From the NCBI GenBank assembly GCA_036245805.1, contig BTRK01000005.1:2232001-2296000 (forward strand): DNA of 64,000 nucleotides. The letters are read 5' to 3'. Below the pieces are notes generated by a model that saw nothing but the letters and a program-made list of their open reading frames with translations, ran no database searches and was not told the DNA's origin. Made by a program: the position numbers and the translations under genes. The stretch's first letter is position 1. Every line of letters begins with the position of its first letter. Shown here piece after piece: positions 47,421 through 59,900 of the stretch. The DNA comes from Pristionchus mayeri (Eukaryota > Nematoda > Chromadorea > Rhabditida > Neodiplogasteridae).

Positions 47421-49747
47421 GAAAGAGAGATAGTACGGAAAACCGAGAGAGCAATCGTGCAAGAATCCTTCCTGTGCAATTAATATAGACGGTGGAAGTA
47501 ATATTGCCACGGCTTCCGGGAGCGCAGAGTGTCGCACTATGGCGTATAGTGGCCGCACACTTGCGTGCGAAGAGAGATCGCTAGACGGAAATTGAGGAAA
47601 ATAGCGAGAACCTCACGAGTTCGCTGATTCTAGATCAATTTCTTGCGAGAATCCTTCCGTTCTTTGGCAATTGTTGATGCAACACATTATTTATCTGTTG
47701 CTGTATTGCGAGTTAAGTTCATATTTTGGTAATTGAATGGAGTTTACGTATTGTTACGCGTCTTCTGACGACCGAAGAATAAGACCCCTATCATCTGGTG
47801 ACTACCGCATGACATGATACAATTGATTGATCCCCCCCTTTTGTCATCTAGATATGACATCGTATTATCATGCTTATAAGTTGCCTGTAACATTTACTCC
47901 TAATCATCTTATCCTATCGCATGATAAAGAATTAAAGAATTTACTCTTCTGATAGAAGCCCGCCCAATTCCCTCATCTGCCGATCTCGTTGCAACACTTC
48001 TAGAACCTCGACCAGATGTCTCAGAGCCCCAATGATCGAGAGGGGAAATGACTATCCGAAAATGAAGACGAGAACCCGCACTTGAGGGATGATATTACAA
48101 CATCTTGAGAAAGCCGAGAGACGAGAGACCCGACGGGTGTTCCTTATGGCGGGGGAACAATCGCTTATCTTGAGGGATTTAGTAACCATTCGACCTCTTA
48201 CGATGAATCTGGATAAATAAATAATTAATGTTTCATGTTGCTGTTCCGCTCTTGGCAGTGGGGTTACTTGAGGACGCGGAGAGGCGAGAGATGGTCCTTC
48301 CAGAACGGGGATAATCTTCTTTGTCACCATGTGTTTTGACAACGATTGACTTCTGTAAGGCAAGACTTCTGTTCCTTCCAGACGGGAAGAACCACAGTCT
48401 GTGGATATTAGCAGTGGCGCGATTTTTTGAACACGATTCAATTGATGTATGTAAAGCGGTTTACCCAGCCTTTCTGGCAGCTGTCAAACATGTGAACGCA
48501 TCAACACTGGGGATGAGTAGTTCTAATGAGCTCATGATTCTCAGGGCCGCCAGAAAGTAAGTGTTCCCTGGAGAGTGTCGGATTGTCAATTGTCCTCTCA
48601 TAACATGCAATGCTCTCTCGCTCTGTGTAGTCAGCGATGATATTTACTCGGTGGTGAAATAAATAAATCCCCCAATCTCTACAGGGAGTCCGGGAAACTG
48701 AGAAACTATCGTTATAACCTAATAGACCTTCTGGCATGTTGCAGGGTACTTCATGATCACTGAAAGGTCTTATTTTTGTAGTGATTTTCATCAACGATTT
48801 GCTATGGAAATTAGAGTTGCCCAGCCTCTCAGTCATTTCAAACAACAATGAAACCTATTCATATTTTCATCATTATCTCTCTCTCTATATCGTTCTTGTT
48901 CGAGAGACATAGAGAGAAATGCGAGAGGAGGAGGATGAATCTCAAGAGAGGCCACCGGATCTTTGCGCGGACTCTCCCACCGATTAGCATATTATCTGGT
49001 CGTGTAATCCGAGCTCCCAGCTCATTCTGAGGAGACAAGCCAGCTGGGCATAAATCGTGTTGAAATAGAGAGATCCGGAAAATAGGAATAGATCTCCCGG
49101 CTCTTAGTACCGTTGATGATATTTCACGGATTTGAGAACCGGTAAGTGGGATGATAATTTCCGCCGCCCGACTTTGATTTCCTGGAAATGGTGTGGAATT
49201 TCCCTGCCTTTGAACCTGTAAATATTGTAGTATGCGAATTCCCGGCTTCGTAAACCGGAGAATGGAACTACGGACGACATCAGGCCAAAAAGCGCGAGGT
49301 CACAACCCCATCAAATTGAGTGCCTCTGGTGCGCGTTTTTCCGTTGTTGATTTATGAGTCGAAAAAGAGGCCAGGAAATGATGGGGTGAGGGGCGAAAAA
49401 CTGTCACAAGAAGTAGTGACCTCGAGATCATAGACTGGAGGGCTGCGATGGGGGAGACGAGTGGTTTACAATTTTAATGTAAAATATTTTTATTGGGCAT
49501 ACAGCAAGGAACAAACTACCATGTCATAATATCCACCAAATTTTAATAACAACTGAAGCATGGGGGGGAGAAACCGAATATTCTTCCTTCAAAACATATT
49601 TTTATGCAAATCCATAATATTCCCCTGCATATTGCTTACTGCCTCACACGCAAATGAGATCTTTAGCCTGCAACTGACAGTTGCATCTTCTTTCCAGGCT
49701 AATCTCTTTTCTCACCCCCGAAAGGAGTCACAGAGCCGAGATTCTCG

Positions 49748-50638
49748 ATGGAAACACACTCAAAAATCCTCGTTGGCGCTCTAATTTTCCTGCCCGCCTT
49801 TCTCTACTTTCTCATCGCCATGAACAACGCGCCAGTGGTGCCGATCAAGTACATTGTGAGTTGTGCAAGCGAACAGCCAGTTTGCACGTTCCTCTAAATT
49901 ATCCGCTATTTTGCGCATTCGATTAAACTATGTATAATATGTTTCCTATGCAGGCATTCGAAAGCCTTTTTGAAGCGCCAGATCGAACCTTTGATTCAAT
50001 TTCTCTAACCTGTTTGAGCTAAAGCTCCTATACAACCAAAATCCGTTATCAAAACTAAGCCACTTACAGCGCCGTATCGATCCAGTCGACTACGTGTTCG
50101 TCGCTCCACCAATGCGCACGAGAAAATCGGCAAAAGTCGCGGAATTCGCCACGGAGCTGAACCAGAACATCGCTCTGGAGGAGTACATGGGGTGAGCTTT
50201 CAATGCACCAAACAAAAATTTAGAAACTCACCTTGTATGACTATGCTTGATCTACAAGAGCATATATGTTTTATACCAAGAAAGAATCATTGAAATTGAA
50301 AAATTATTGCTCCGTTTCAATTTATCGTTCGCACGAAACACATACTAAAATGTAATAATAAGAATATAATAATAATTTATCTACGCCCGAGGCGCGATGA
50401 TATCATGAAGAACATAGAAATTAATGATTGCAGGTGGAGGGGGGACTCTCCTGAGTCAGTGAAAGTGAGAGAGGTCTGCGACTATGGGGTGGATTTCCAG
50501 TCGACGCTTAAAGATCAATGTTATTGCTATAATCTAGTTTGGAAAATAGGTCGAAATTTGAATCATCGTCTCTTCATTTTCGCTTTCCATCCGGTCAAGA
50601 GTGTGCGTGAAATTGAGAAAGGACTGCCCGAACTTTGA
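49748..50638 (+). CDS. Small membrane-anchored protein of unknown function (3 exons)
   Basis: Exons 49748-49855, 50070-50191 and 50434-50638 join in phase (0, then 2) with good GTGAGT/GTGAGC donors and TTACAG/TTGCAG acceptors, giving about 145 residues. The N-terminus METHSKILVGALIFLPAFLY continues FLIAM, a hydrophobic segment that could be a signal anchor or an uncleaved signal peptide. The middle is basic (RTRKSAKVAEFATELNQN) and the last exon has three Cys (VCDYGVDFQ, QCYCYN). The stop TGA is at 50636-50638. I recognise no family. The gene could extend further if the third exon is spliced internally. It stands alone, divergent from the neurexin-like gene across the 27 kb interval. Confidence 0.55.
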
Positions 50639-53600
50639 TCATCAGTCTACAATGTCGTCGAACAATGCTTTGGTATATTACAGATTCCACCTCACCCGTG
50701 ATCTCTCCACGTGACGTCTTATTTTTTTTGAACTACAATCTCCTCCCGCCTCGCATACGTAGCCTAGAAGTCTCACATGCACCTGATAAAGCCTCTCCAA
50801 ATCCGCTAATTCGCAAACGTCGTACGTGTGTTGCACCCTGTGCACCACACACTGCACCACTTCGGGTTATTTTCGTTGCTCGCAGTGCGGGTAAAGGCGA
50901 ATCCATTAGGAAGAAGTTGAGTTGAGACGGATGACAGACCACTGGAAAATACGGATATAGGACCGGCGGGACATATTTCAGCATTGTAATCAGCAGAAAT
51001 GGTGTTGTCGCGCAAGCGATCTCCGCATGCTCCATTTAGTTGGCAAATGGTAGGTCCAAAGGGCGAAAAAATCGTTTTTACGTTGTGTACTGTACAACTT
51101 GTGAATGTCTCCAATTTGTGTACGAATAGTCCGATTTTCCGATGTTTTTCCGAATTCATATTCCGATGATTGAAACCTTTCCTGTGTGCACTCACTGCAC
51201 ACCACCTGTCCCCCCCCCGTTCGAGGTATTTTTCGAGGTGCCTTTCGTTATATGTATTCTTTCTAAGCGATAAATGTCAAGCATGAGACGCATGCTTGTT
51301 ATTAATTACGGAGAGCTAAAAATTGTTGCATTATGACATTGATAAAAATAGAAGAAATGCTGATGTGTGATTTCTTTGTTGGACGGTTTTGTGTGTGTAT
51401 CAACAAAGCTTGTTTCCCTCAATGTAGTTTTTTTAAAAATTTCAATCTATGAATCAATACACTCGGAACGATATTGACAAAAATAGAATAAACGCTGGTG
51501 TTTGATTACTTTGCTTAGTATGCGTTTGATTTTTTATAACCTGCATTTTTCAATCAGTTTCAATCCCTGAAAACATGTTTTCAAAGCATTGCGAATTTCA
51601 TCTAAGAATCTCTACACTAGGTGCGGTTCCGATGCTGAGGTATCGTAGGAATTCTCGGATAAAGTAGTGGGAGGGAGGCTGCTTGACCGGATCTATTGCA
51701 TCGCAATGTTGTAAGATGTCCTGTAGAAGCCCGATCTAGACCGATTCGGGGATTTAAAAGTGAAGACAGTCAATAAAGCCTCAATTATCAAATAAGTTAT
51801 CTTATACTTCGTCATTGGAGCCGCCCATGAGATATGACATCATGCATGTAAAACTTTCCAAAATTATGCAATTTGATTGACTATTGAAAAATGGTCGAAT
51901 ATGGTGGGTGCATCACGTTCTATGACCGACGGTTGACCAGGCTTTAGTGAAGATGGAGCTGCTGCGGTTCGTTTTGGTATTGGGAAGCTCGCGAATTTTA
52001 CGTAGAAGTGAACAACATTTTGCACTGAAACCATATTGTAGACCACATGTTTCGTCTAAAATTGAGCTCGTGATAAAGTAGAAAGCAATTCAAATAATTG
52101 TACCCTCATCTTCCAGATTTTCCTATAATCCATCAAAAGGCGTACATGAAAAACGATTTCCGAATTCCTAAATCTTTCAATTGATTATTTAGCGTTCTTC
52201 ATTCTTTATTTCGCACATTTTTTACAGCACAGCAACAATTCCAGGCCAAAAGCAGAGTCCTAAAGCTTTTATTTGTCGACTATTATTAGACCATGGGCAT
52301 AAATATGGGTCAGATTTAAAAATCAGATGCAATTTTACATATCGATATCTCATTTCGTAATGCTCGCTTAAGCAATGGTGTTAGAGAAAGTGAGGAGAGA
52401 TTGAGCATTTTTTTGCACAGAAATGATTTAATAATATCTTGGAATTTACCGTAGGCACTTTCACACAAAGATAACGAGAGAGCTTGGTATGATCATTTAG
52501 CGAATTTAGAGTAGTTCCAAGCAAATCTAGAAATTATAGATCACAAATCTAGAAATTATAGGGACTTTTATAGATCATTCATCAAGGTGTATCTTTCGAA
52601 GACATTCATCGATTAATCAATTCAAGTCACACTACCCCCTTTGCAAGATATTTGTGCGCGTCTGAGAAGGCGTAGTACAGATACTTCGGTCTTTCTAATG
52701 ATGGCCGAAACCTGTCAATGAGAAAAAGTGAACATTCTCCCTGATGCTTAGACATGACACCTCCACCGTTTCTTTTATGTTCGATCATTTAGTGATCATA
52801 CTCATAACTCGATCCAAAATGAGCAACTCATTTCGTTGCAGAAATTGGCAATGAGGATCTTCACAATGAAGCAGCTCTGCGTTGTTGGATATAGCTATTA
52901 AAATGACTCTGTAATTAGAAGCTCCTAAGTAAAACTAAAATGCAGAATTAATAGAACTGATAGTCATATTCAAAAACAATGAGTTCCCTCGTTTCTCTTG
53001 AAGCCTGCTTGCGACTATTCTGTCTAAATCGATACTCTTTTCTTATTCTTTCTCGGAAAGTCTTCGAACATATGACGGTCAGGGAAATAATGATGCATGC
53101 ATCGCTGCTCAAGCACTGCCATTTAGAGAAATGTCATCGACCATCTTTGAGACGTCGATACGGTACAATACTGTATTATTCTAAAAACACATTTGTGGCG
53201 CTTTTTCCATAACAAATTATTCCAAATTTTGATTCAGAAACACAAAATCAAAGTTGAACACAGTCAGTGCTTTGTCTACGTTCATGATTCGTCTTCCGAA
53301 GCCCATCGACACACTGCAGCATTTCACAATACTTTCGAACAAATGAGGTAACATGGGGAAAACTCGAGAATACTAGGACTTTATCAATATTGTCAATGGA
53401 ACAAAAATGGCGAGGATATAGCAAAAATGGGTTAGTATCGAAACGGTTTTGGAGACGGGCGAAGACAAGATGAACAAAGTTGTGGCCGCTAAGAGAGGAC
53501 CTTGATTTCCGGGAACAATCGATAAACTCTTGGTGAATCACGAGATCTTGAGGAAAGGGGAATCAGTGAGATCGATAGATTATTGATTAGACATCGATAA

Positions 53601-53933
53601 AACGTATCACGAAAAGATAATGGTTAGTATCAATAGGTTAGCATGAAATCAATATCTTCATGTTGCGTGCTCCCGCTGGCAAGAGAGCAAGGTGGATGAA
53701 GATTATTTACTGTGAAGCTATTCTTCATGGTTTGAGGACAATGGGAAACACTGAATGAGATCTGTGAATAAGAATATGAATGAGAATACTGAATGATACT
53801 GGGTAAAATGAAATCTGTTCTGCAGCCATTATGGGAAACATTAAGCGGGATCGACGAACAAAAAAAAGAGAACATACTATTGGGAATGATTCAAATATTG
53901 TCCAGAACGTGATTTCTGAATCAATGGAAATCC
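50639..53933. other. Intergenic region, no gene seen
   Basis: AT-rich sequence with scattered stops in all frames. GTGCACC/GGTGTGCAG-type repeats occur around 50825-50870 and 51185-51215. A short direct repeat, AAATCTAGAAATTATAG, lies at 52525-52562. Nothing codes convincingly. Confidence 0.5.
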
Positions 53934-56900
53934 TCAGTGCATGAGGGGCGTTGTTCGCTCCTCGCTAATGGAGGAGAGCACTCCGAAGGCTGCTGAGAGG
54001 TCCTCGAAGGTTCCTGAAAAGAATGTATAATCTGTGTCGTCAACCAATTCGGGGAGGGTGTTGAATATATTATTATTTAAAAAATAATAATTGTTTTATA
54101 GCATCATCGCTTATGGTTCATAGTTTAACAAAATCTCAATGCCTACGGATTCAGAAAAGTAATTTTTGTGTTACTCGTAAACTGTGGATGATGAATGAAT
54201 TGAAAAGCCGATACGCGTTTAGAATTCAAATACATCGTGAAACACATGTAATAGTATATTTCTAATGATCCCCTTACCTGTCGGAGCGAAATTAGGACCG
54301 AGCCCAGCCTTTGCGAGGTCGGGGAAGATGGGAGCTGGAGGTCCTCAAGCATTTTTCATAAAACATTTTTTTTAAATATAAAACATTTTGCTATGAATAA
54401 TGGCCTAGCAGTTTCCTCAGGAGGTTGCTTTTACCTTTTTTTTCTGATATGATTGACATTTCTTATTCACCTTCTTTGTCGGGATTGAATGGCTCCACCA
54501 CGTCGAGAATTTCGTCCACGTCGAAGGACTTGGACGATCTGGTGTCTGCAAATTAGAAAATGTTATTATTGTAATTTTTCCACGGCTCATGATTCAAAAA
54601 TACACCTTTTATTATTGATTCAAAACATACAAGAAAAAGCAGAACCTTCGGATTCTGTCCGTACATCCCTGAAGTCGGTAATGTGGAAGTTAACTGCGGG
54701 TTCGGACACATGCCGAGTGAGAGGACTAAATATTTGTAGATGTAATGCTGTTTATTCGGGTTTTCATTGAACAATTTAGAGCTCGAGAAACGATATCTTT
54801 CATTCTATACACGCTCTCAGCTCTACCGGTCTAGAAAGTGTGTAAGATGAAAGTGGTCTCGCTTCTTGAACGTTAGTACAAAACCTGTGCATGAATGGCT
54901 CCTGCTTGATGTGAGGAGAGCAGGGCGACATCATCTGAAAAGATGATTTGGAAAATCATTGAAATTATGATTCAGAAAGGCAAACGTGATTCAAAAGAGC
55001 TCCGATATTATTCAATCCGACTGCAAATCTACATGGATATGAGGAACAACGATGATGTGTGGATTTCTCCCTGAAAAAATAAATAACGCCAAACCTGCTT
55101 CATTGAAGCGAACGGGTCGGAGCCCGTAGGTCCTATGCCAGTCGGGGTACCTCCTGGGCCCGTGCCCGGCCCGGATCCAGTGCCCACTCCCCATCCACCT
55201 CCACCCAACGCAGGGAAGTTGGTACCGACACCGGAGCAGACCAGCTCGCAAGGACTGGTTAGTGTCCGCTCCATGCGACGGTGCTTGGCACGACGATTTT
55301 GGAACCAAACCTGCAAATGGTAAATTATTTGAATCTTTTTTCCAATTTTTTTCTTGACTTTACTTATATGTAAAGGCTAATGGCTAGATACATGATTTGA
55401 ATCGCAGTATTTTGATTTCACAGTTAGTTAATAGTATCCTCGCTGGACTTCGATAGATGATGCCATGGTCTCTGCATTCCATGCCACCTCTAGGAAATCA
55501 ACTGATCTAGTGAAATATTGCTAAATGCAAGCTCAAAATCGTAAAGGTAGGCATCGCGAATCGATACGGATGAGGGATTCAAGATTATAGGTAAACAAGT
55601 CAACAAACCTGTACTCTAACTTCGGGTAGTTGGCACTTGCTCGCGAGTTCTTCTCGCGCGTACACATCGGGATAGTGGTTCTCGGCGAAGGACTGAAAAC
55701 ATCGTAAGCTTGGATACCGTACCATGAACAAAACAGTAAGTGAATGTTCATGATTTATCTTGCAAGGATGGAGATACAGTAGTCTAAGATACCGAGCCCT
55801 GGTATTCAGTCTCATATGTCTCATAGTCTCAGATACAGTAGTATCTAAGCCCATTATCATCTCAAATTACTTGGCATAGAGAGCGGTGATGATATTTAGA
55901 ATTTTTTAACCTAATGATCGATTTCCCTAAAATATCGGACATTTTCGACTAAATTTCACGTCAATTCCTATCGTAGTCGATTACTAAATTCGAGCCTATT
56001 TTCCCTGATTGCGCTTTTGTGGATTATTCCTTCCAATCAGGCAAAATGGGGGACGGCGCATGACATGGATTGCAGGTATTACTCGCGGATAAGACCGGCT
56101 AACCGAAAGCCGTAGGTTGTTTTGGTCTCTTTTTCTCTTATTCCGGAACTTATTTCTGTACTAGGTCGGATGATCGCCTTCCTGAATATCCTTTTTTCAA
56201 ATATCGAAGAAGTGCCGATTTTCGAAATGACCGTTTGCTCACGTATTGCGCGATATCTGCTCTTAGGAGATGTTGCATGAGAAAGTAGGATGAAAATCGG
56301 ACGGAAATTCCAAGATGATCTAGGGTTCAATGAAATCTCTGGGAGTGCTTCGGAATCTTTCTTTCCGGTCTTCGCTATTCTTTTTAGACAGGAATCTAGA
56401 AATTGTTGCCATTAAGAGCACTAGATAGCCTTTCTTTAAACAAAAAGAATCATTGGAAAGATATATTGAGCACTCTTACATTTATATGAGCTGACAAATA
56501 GCAGTTATTCGATTGACCCAGAATACATTTTCAAATGTCAACTTTTTTCGGCGGTCTCTAGTAGGGTTCTCTTATTGGAATGGTTTTGTATCATTTTCAG
56601 ATATGTTTCATGTTCATAATACATATGATCTATATAGTGAACATGAAAAAAATCTGAAAATGATACAAACCCATTCCAATATGAGAACCCTAGTCTCAAG
56701 AACCTGTTCCAGATACTGAAGTTGTTCGGGCGAGAAGGTGGTGCGATTCCTGTAATAAACATCTTAACTTTGTTTTCTATTTTTTATCTTAAAAGTTTTG
56801 AACTTTAAAGCCTTGCACCTCCCAAGAATGCAGTTGCAAAAGATTTGTTCAATATTGTTGATTTGTTATTACCATGGTGTTGATGTTACATGTATTATTC

Positions 56901-59900
56901 TATTTTTTCCATAATAAAATCCTTGCATCAGAGTAGCGGGGTTCATCGAAATTCATCGAGGTGCTTGGGCTTGTGTGAGCCACGCATGTGTGAGCTCACT
57001 GTTTGGTCTCCATTATATTTCATTTCACTGTTTGGACGATTTTCGGTACACCTTGAGGATTTCGATATGTGGTCGAAAGGAGTTACACTCAAACACATGA
57101 CTTCGTGGTCGCTGAGAAATTAAATTCACCATTTGGAAAGATTACGTTTTGCCCTGAGGATAAGCCTCGGATGAGTGTTGGAAAGGAGTTACCCTCAGAT
57201 CCCCTGAGCTCACATGCCTTCGTGGTCACTGAGAGATTACATTCTCTGTGTGGACGGATTACGATTTACCTGAGACAAGTCTCTGCTTGAAAGCTAGAAA
57301 GGCAGAAATTAATCAGGGATTGAACCTCGATGAAACCCCTCTTCTGTTCCAAAAGACCTTAGCTCGATGAATAAAACCACGAGGTAGCTGTAATCCAGTA
57401 ATTGTCACATATTTACCTTCCTCTAGGCTTCACACTAGCCAAGTGATCACTCACTTTGAGTTAATAATGGTCGCATTGTTTGAAAAATGTTTTCTGCAGA
57501 AAACACAACAAATTCTTAGTTCAAGAACTTTCTTACAATATACATCTAAATAGCATTGAGAAAGATCGCTACTCGTATGCAAAACAACCCTAGTTTTAGC
57601 CGAGTTCAGAAATAGAAGTAATGGGAGAACTAATATTACGTAGCAGGTAATTAGCAGCTACATTACACTGAACATTAGTCTTCTGCGCCTGACCAATTAG
57701 AAGATGAGAGATAACATGCCGAAACAGCCTTGCTTTCCCATTTATAGAACTGGCCTGTGCATTCATGCAAAAATAATAAAAACAAATTTTTTTCAAAAAA
57801 TTAAAAAAATCAAAAATTAAAAAAATAAACTAACCGCCTCTTCTTATCGTCGATTGACTTGCCCATGCCCATTGAGACATCCGGATCCTCGAAGGAAACT
57901 AAAAATCAGTAAATATCAAAGATCTATTTTTCTTCAAAACATTACCAAAGTGATGTCGGAAGTTCGCGCTTCCGAAGTCTTAAAAACACCACTTTCTCCG
58001 TGCACTCAATTGCATTTTCGAGTGCATTCCAGTGCAATGAGTGCACATTTTGAGTGAATCAGGGATCAGATACTCTGAATGTACTTGTGATGTACGCAAG
58101 ATACGCTAATGCGTTGCGCGAGTCCGCTTTTGAATCGTATAACTCACGCGATGCGTAGTCCTCGCGCGAGGCGCGCTTCCATGGCGGCACATCGCCAAGT
58201 TCCTGCAGTCGATCCAGGGCCAGCCCCGCCTCGGAGAACGTCCTTCTTGCAGGCAGACGGTGCGGGTGACTGGAAAATATCTTCTAAACACTGAAATATT
58301 GATTCTAAACGTTTCTTGTTTTCGGTGAATTTGTCAAATATTAAAATGCAAACAATTTATGACTATGAATCACCTTTTTTAGATCAATTGAGGAACATGA
58401 TTACTCCCATGCCTTATTATCAAATTCGAGTTTTATTTTTAAATAAACATTATTCCAAAAACTGAAAATTAAATGTTTCAACGAGCTTTGAGAAGCATGT
58501 GAAACATTTTCGTTTTTTCAGAAAACAAAATGCTATGGCGGATCGATTACGTGGCAGTAACAGTGATTGGTATGAAATTATTAAACCGAGATGCGTTTTT
58601 GATAAACGTTTCTTTTCAGCGTGTATTGGATACTCAAGTGCAAATACTGTAAATCTTACAAATCTTCATTTGCACTTTCTCACTTCCAATAACGCTAATT
58701 TCAACAAGCACATTAACTTCCTGGATGCCATCATCCCGTTCCTTCCTGCGTTCCCATACTCGAGATTGGGAACAAAACAGCGGCTCAATAGCACCATGGC
58801 AACCAATTCCTGAAAGTAGAGCGGACTCTCACCCTCTTAATCGCGCACGTTCTCTTCTCTAAGCGACTGGACATCGTGGAGATTAAGTGCCCGGAAAGCG
58901 ACTCATCCTTCATAATTAGGCTGGGGGAGGTAAACTGCGTCATCTCCAAATCTCAAATCACATTACGCAAATAGCGAATTTTGCTCCGCTTTTCTCCCTA
59001 AGATCCCGCTCTCATTATCTTACACCGTTGAGTATTCTTAGTATTTTCTCGAACGTTCCTCATTATAATACCATCGCAGAAGCCATGCTGACGTATTATT
59101 AATCATCAAAGGAAGGGGAGAGCGAGAGCGTGGAGAGAGGAAATGTGGGGAAATGTCATCCCGCGTGGCGGCTGCTGGGGTAGAGGAAGCGTTAGCGCAA
59201 TCACGTTTTATGATGAGATTCTCATATTCTCATCGAGAAAGGGCCGAGTCAGGATTCGTCGGAATCCGTACACTCTCCAGCGGAAAGCGAGAAAAACTGG
59301 GATACTCTGGTTGATAAGACTTCGATTTTCTAGATGTTCAAGACTCAGTGTGCAAACCAATGAGAATTTTAAATGTCAAGTAGCACTTCATGTTCTACTT
59401 GATTTTGGGGTTCCGTTTCCGTGTCCACAATGATAACAAGCAAAACTTCAAAACAAAAACAAACCCAGAGATGCTCCTATGCGACTCGAAGGAGGCTGTC
59501 CGGTGCTCGAGCGGCATGATGTGTCTGAAGGCCCGGACTTCCTGGAAAGGAATGCGTTGTTTTCGATGTCGGTGTTGTTTTCAAGTTTGTTTGTTGTGAT
59601 TTCGCGACAAAATCAATCAATCGGAAGAGGCATCTATCGTATATTATGGATGGCTCGGCAAGAAACGACTCTTCCTTTTGCGTGCTCTCTCACCGGTCAG
59701 ACAGGTGAGAGTCATTTCTTGCGAGCCGCCTCTGGCAAAGATAAGCTTATTTGCGAGGGAGGAGGTATTAGCCGGGGAAATGCCAAGCGTCGGTAGATTA
59801 ATCTGTCTGTCTCTCTTCAATATGCATGCTTTCTCGCTTTCTCTAACCTGCTAGAGAGGGTGTACAATGGGATGAGTAAGACTATTACTACATCGGTAAT

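Larger units (their letters stand above)
22647..49747. other. 27 kb gene-poor, purine-strand-biased interval rich in diverged repeat modules
   Basis: No set of exons with consistent phase or a recognisable domain was found. The + strand is conspicuously GA-rich throughout, for example 34608-34668, 35029-35152, 36785-36840 and 37980-38036. Open frames here are low complexity (Ser/Leu/Pro on the - strand, Arg/Glu on the +) and follow from this skew. The interval contains many degraded CTCTCT hairpins and several short arrays whose cores recur every 95-270 bp, listed separately. It lies upstream of both the neurexin-like gene (- strand) and the small membrane protein gene (+ strand), so it may also hold their regulatory DNA. 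Confidence 0.6.

Noticed and set aside
23000..49000. piRNA cluster with CTGTTTCA motifs
   Set aside because: No recurring copy of the motif was noticed by eye; a motif scan would be needed, so it is not claimed.
22647..49747. CRISPR-like array
   Set aside because: Repeats are few, diverged and 95-270 bp apart in an animal genome with spliced genes.
50635..51205. Frames on both strands with Cys-rich or Arg-rich products
   Set aside because: They come from short CACC/GTGCA repeats and overlap each other on opposite strands; no family signal.
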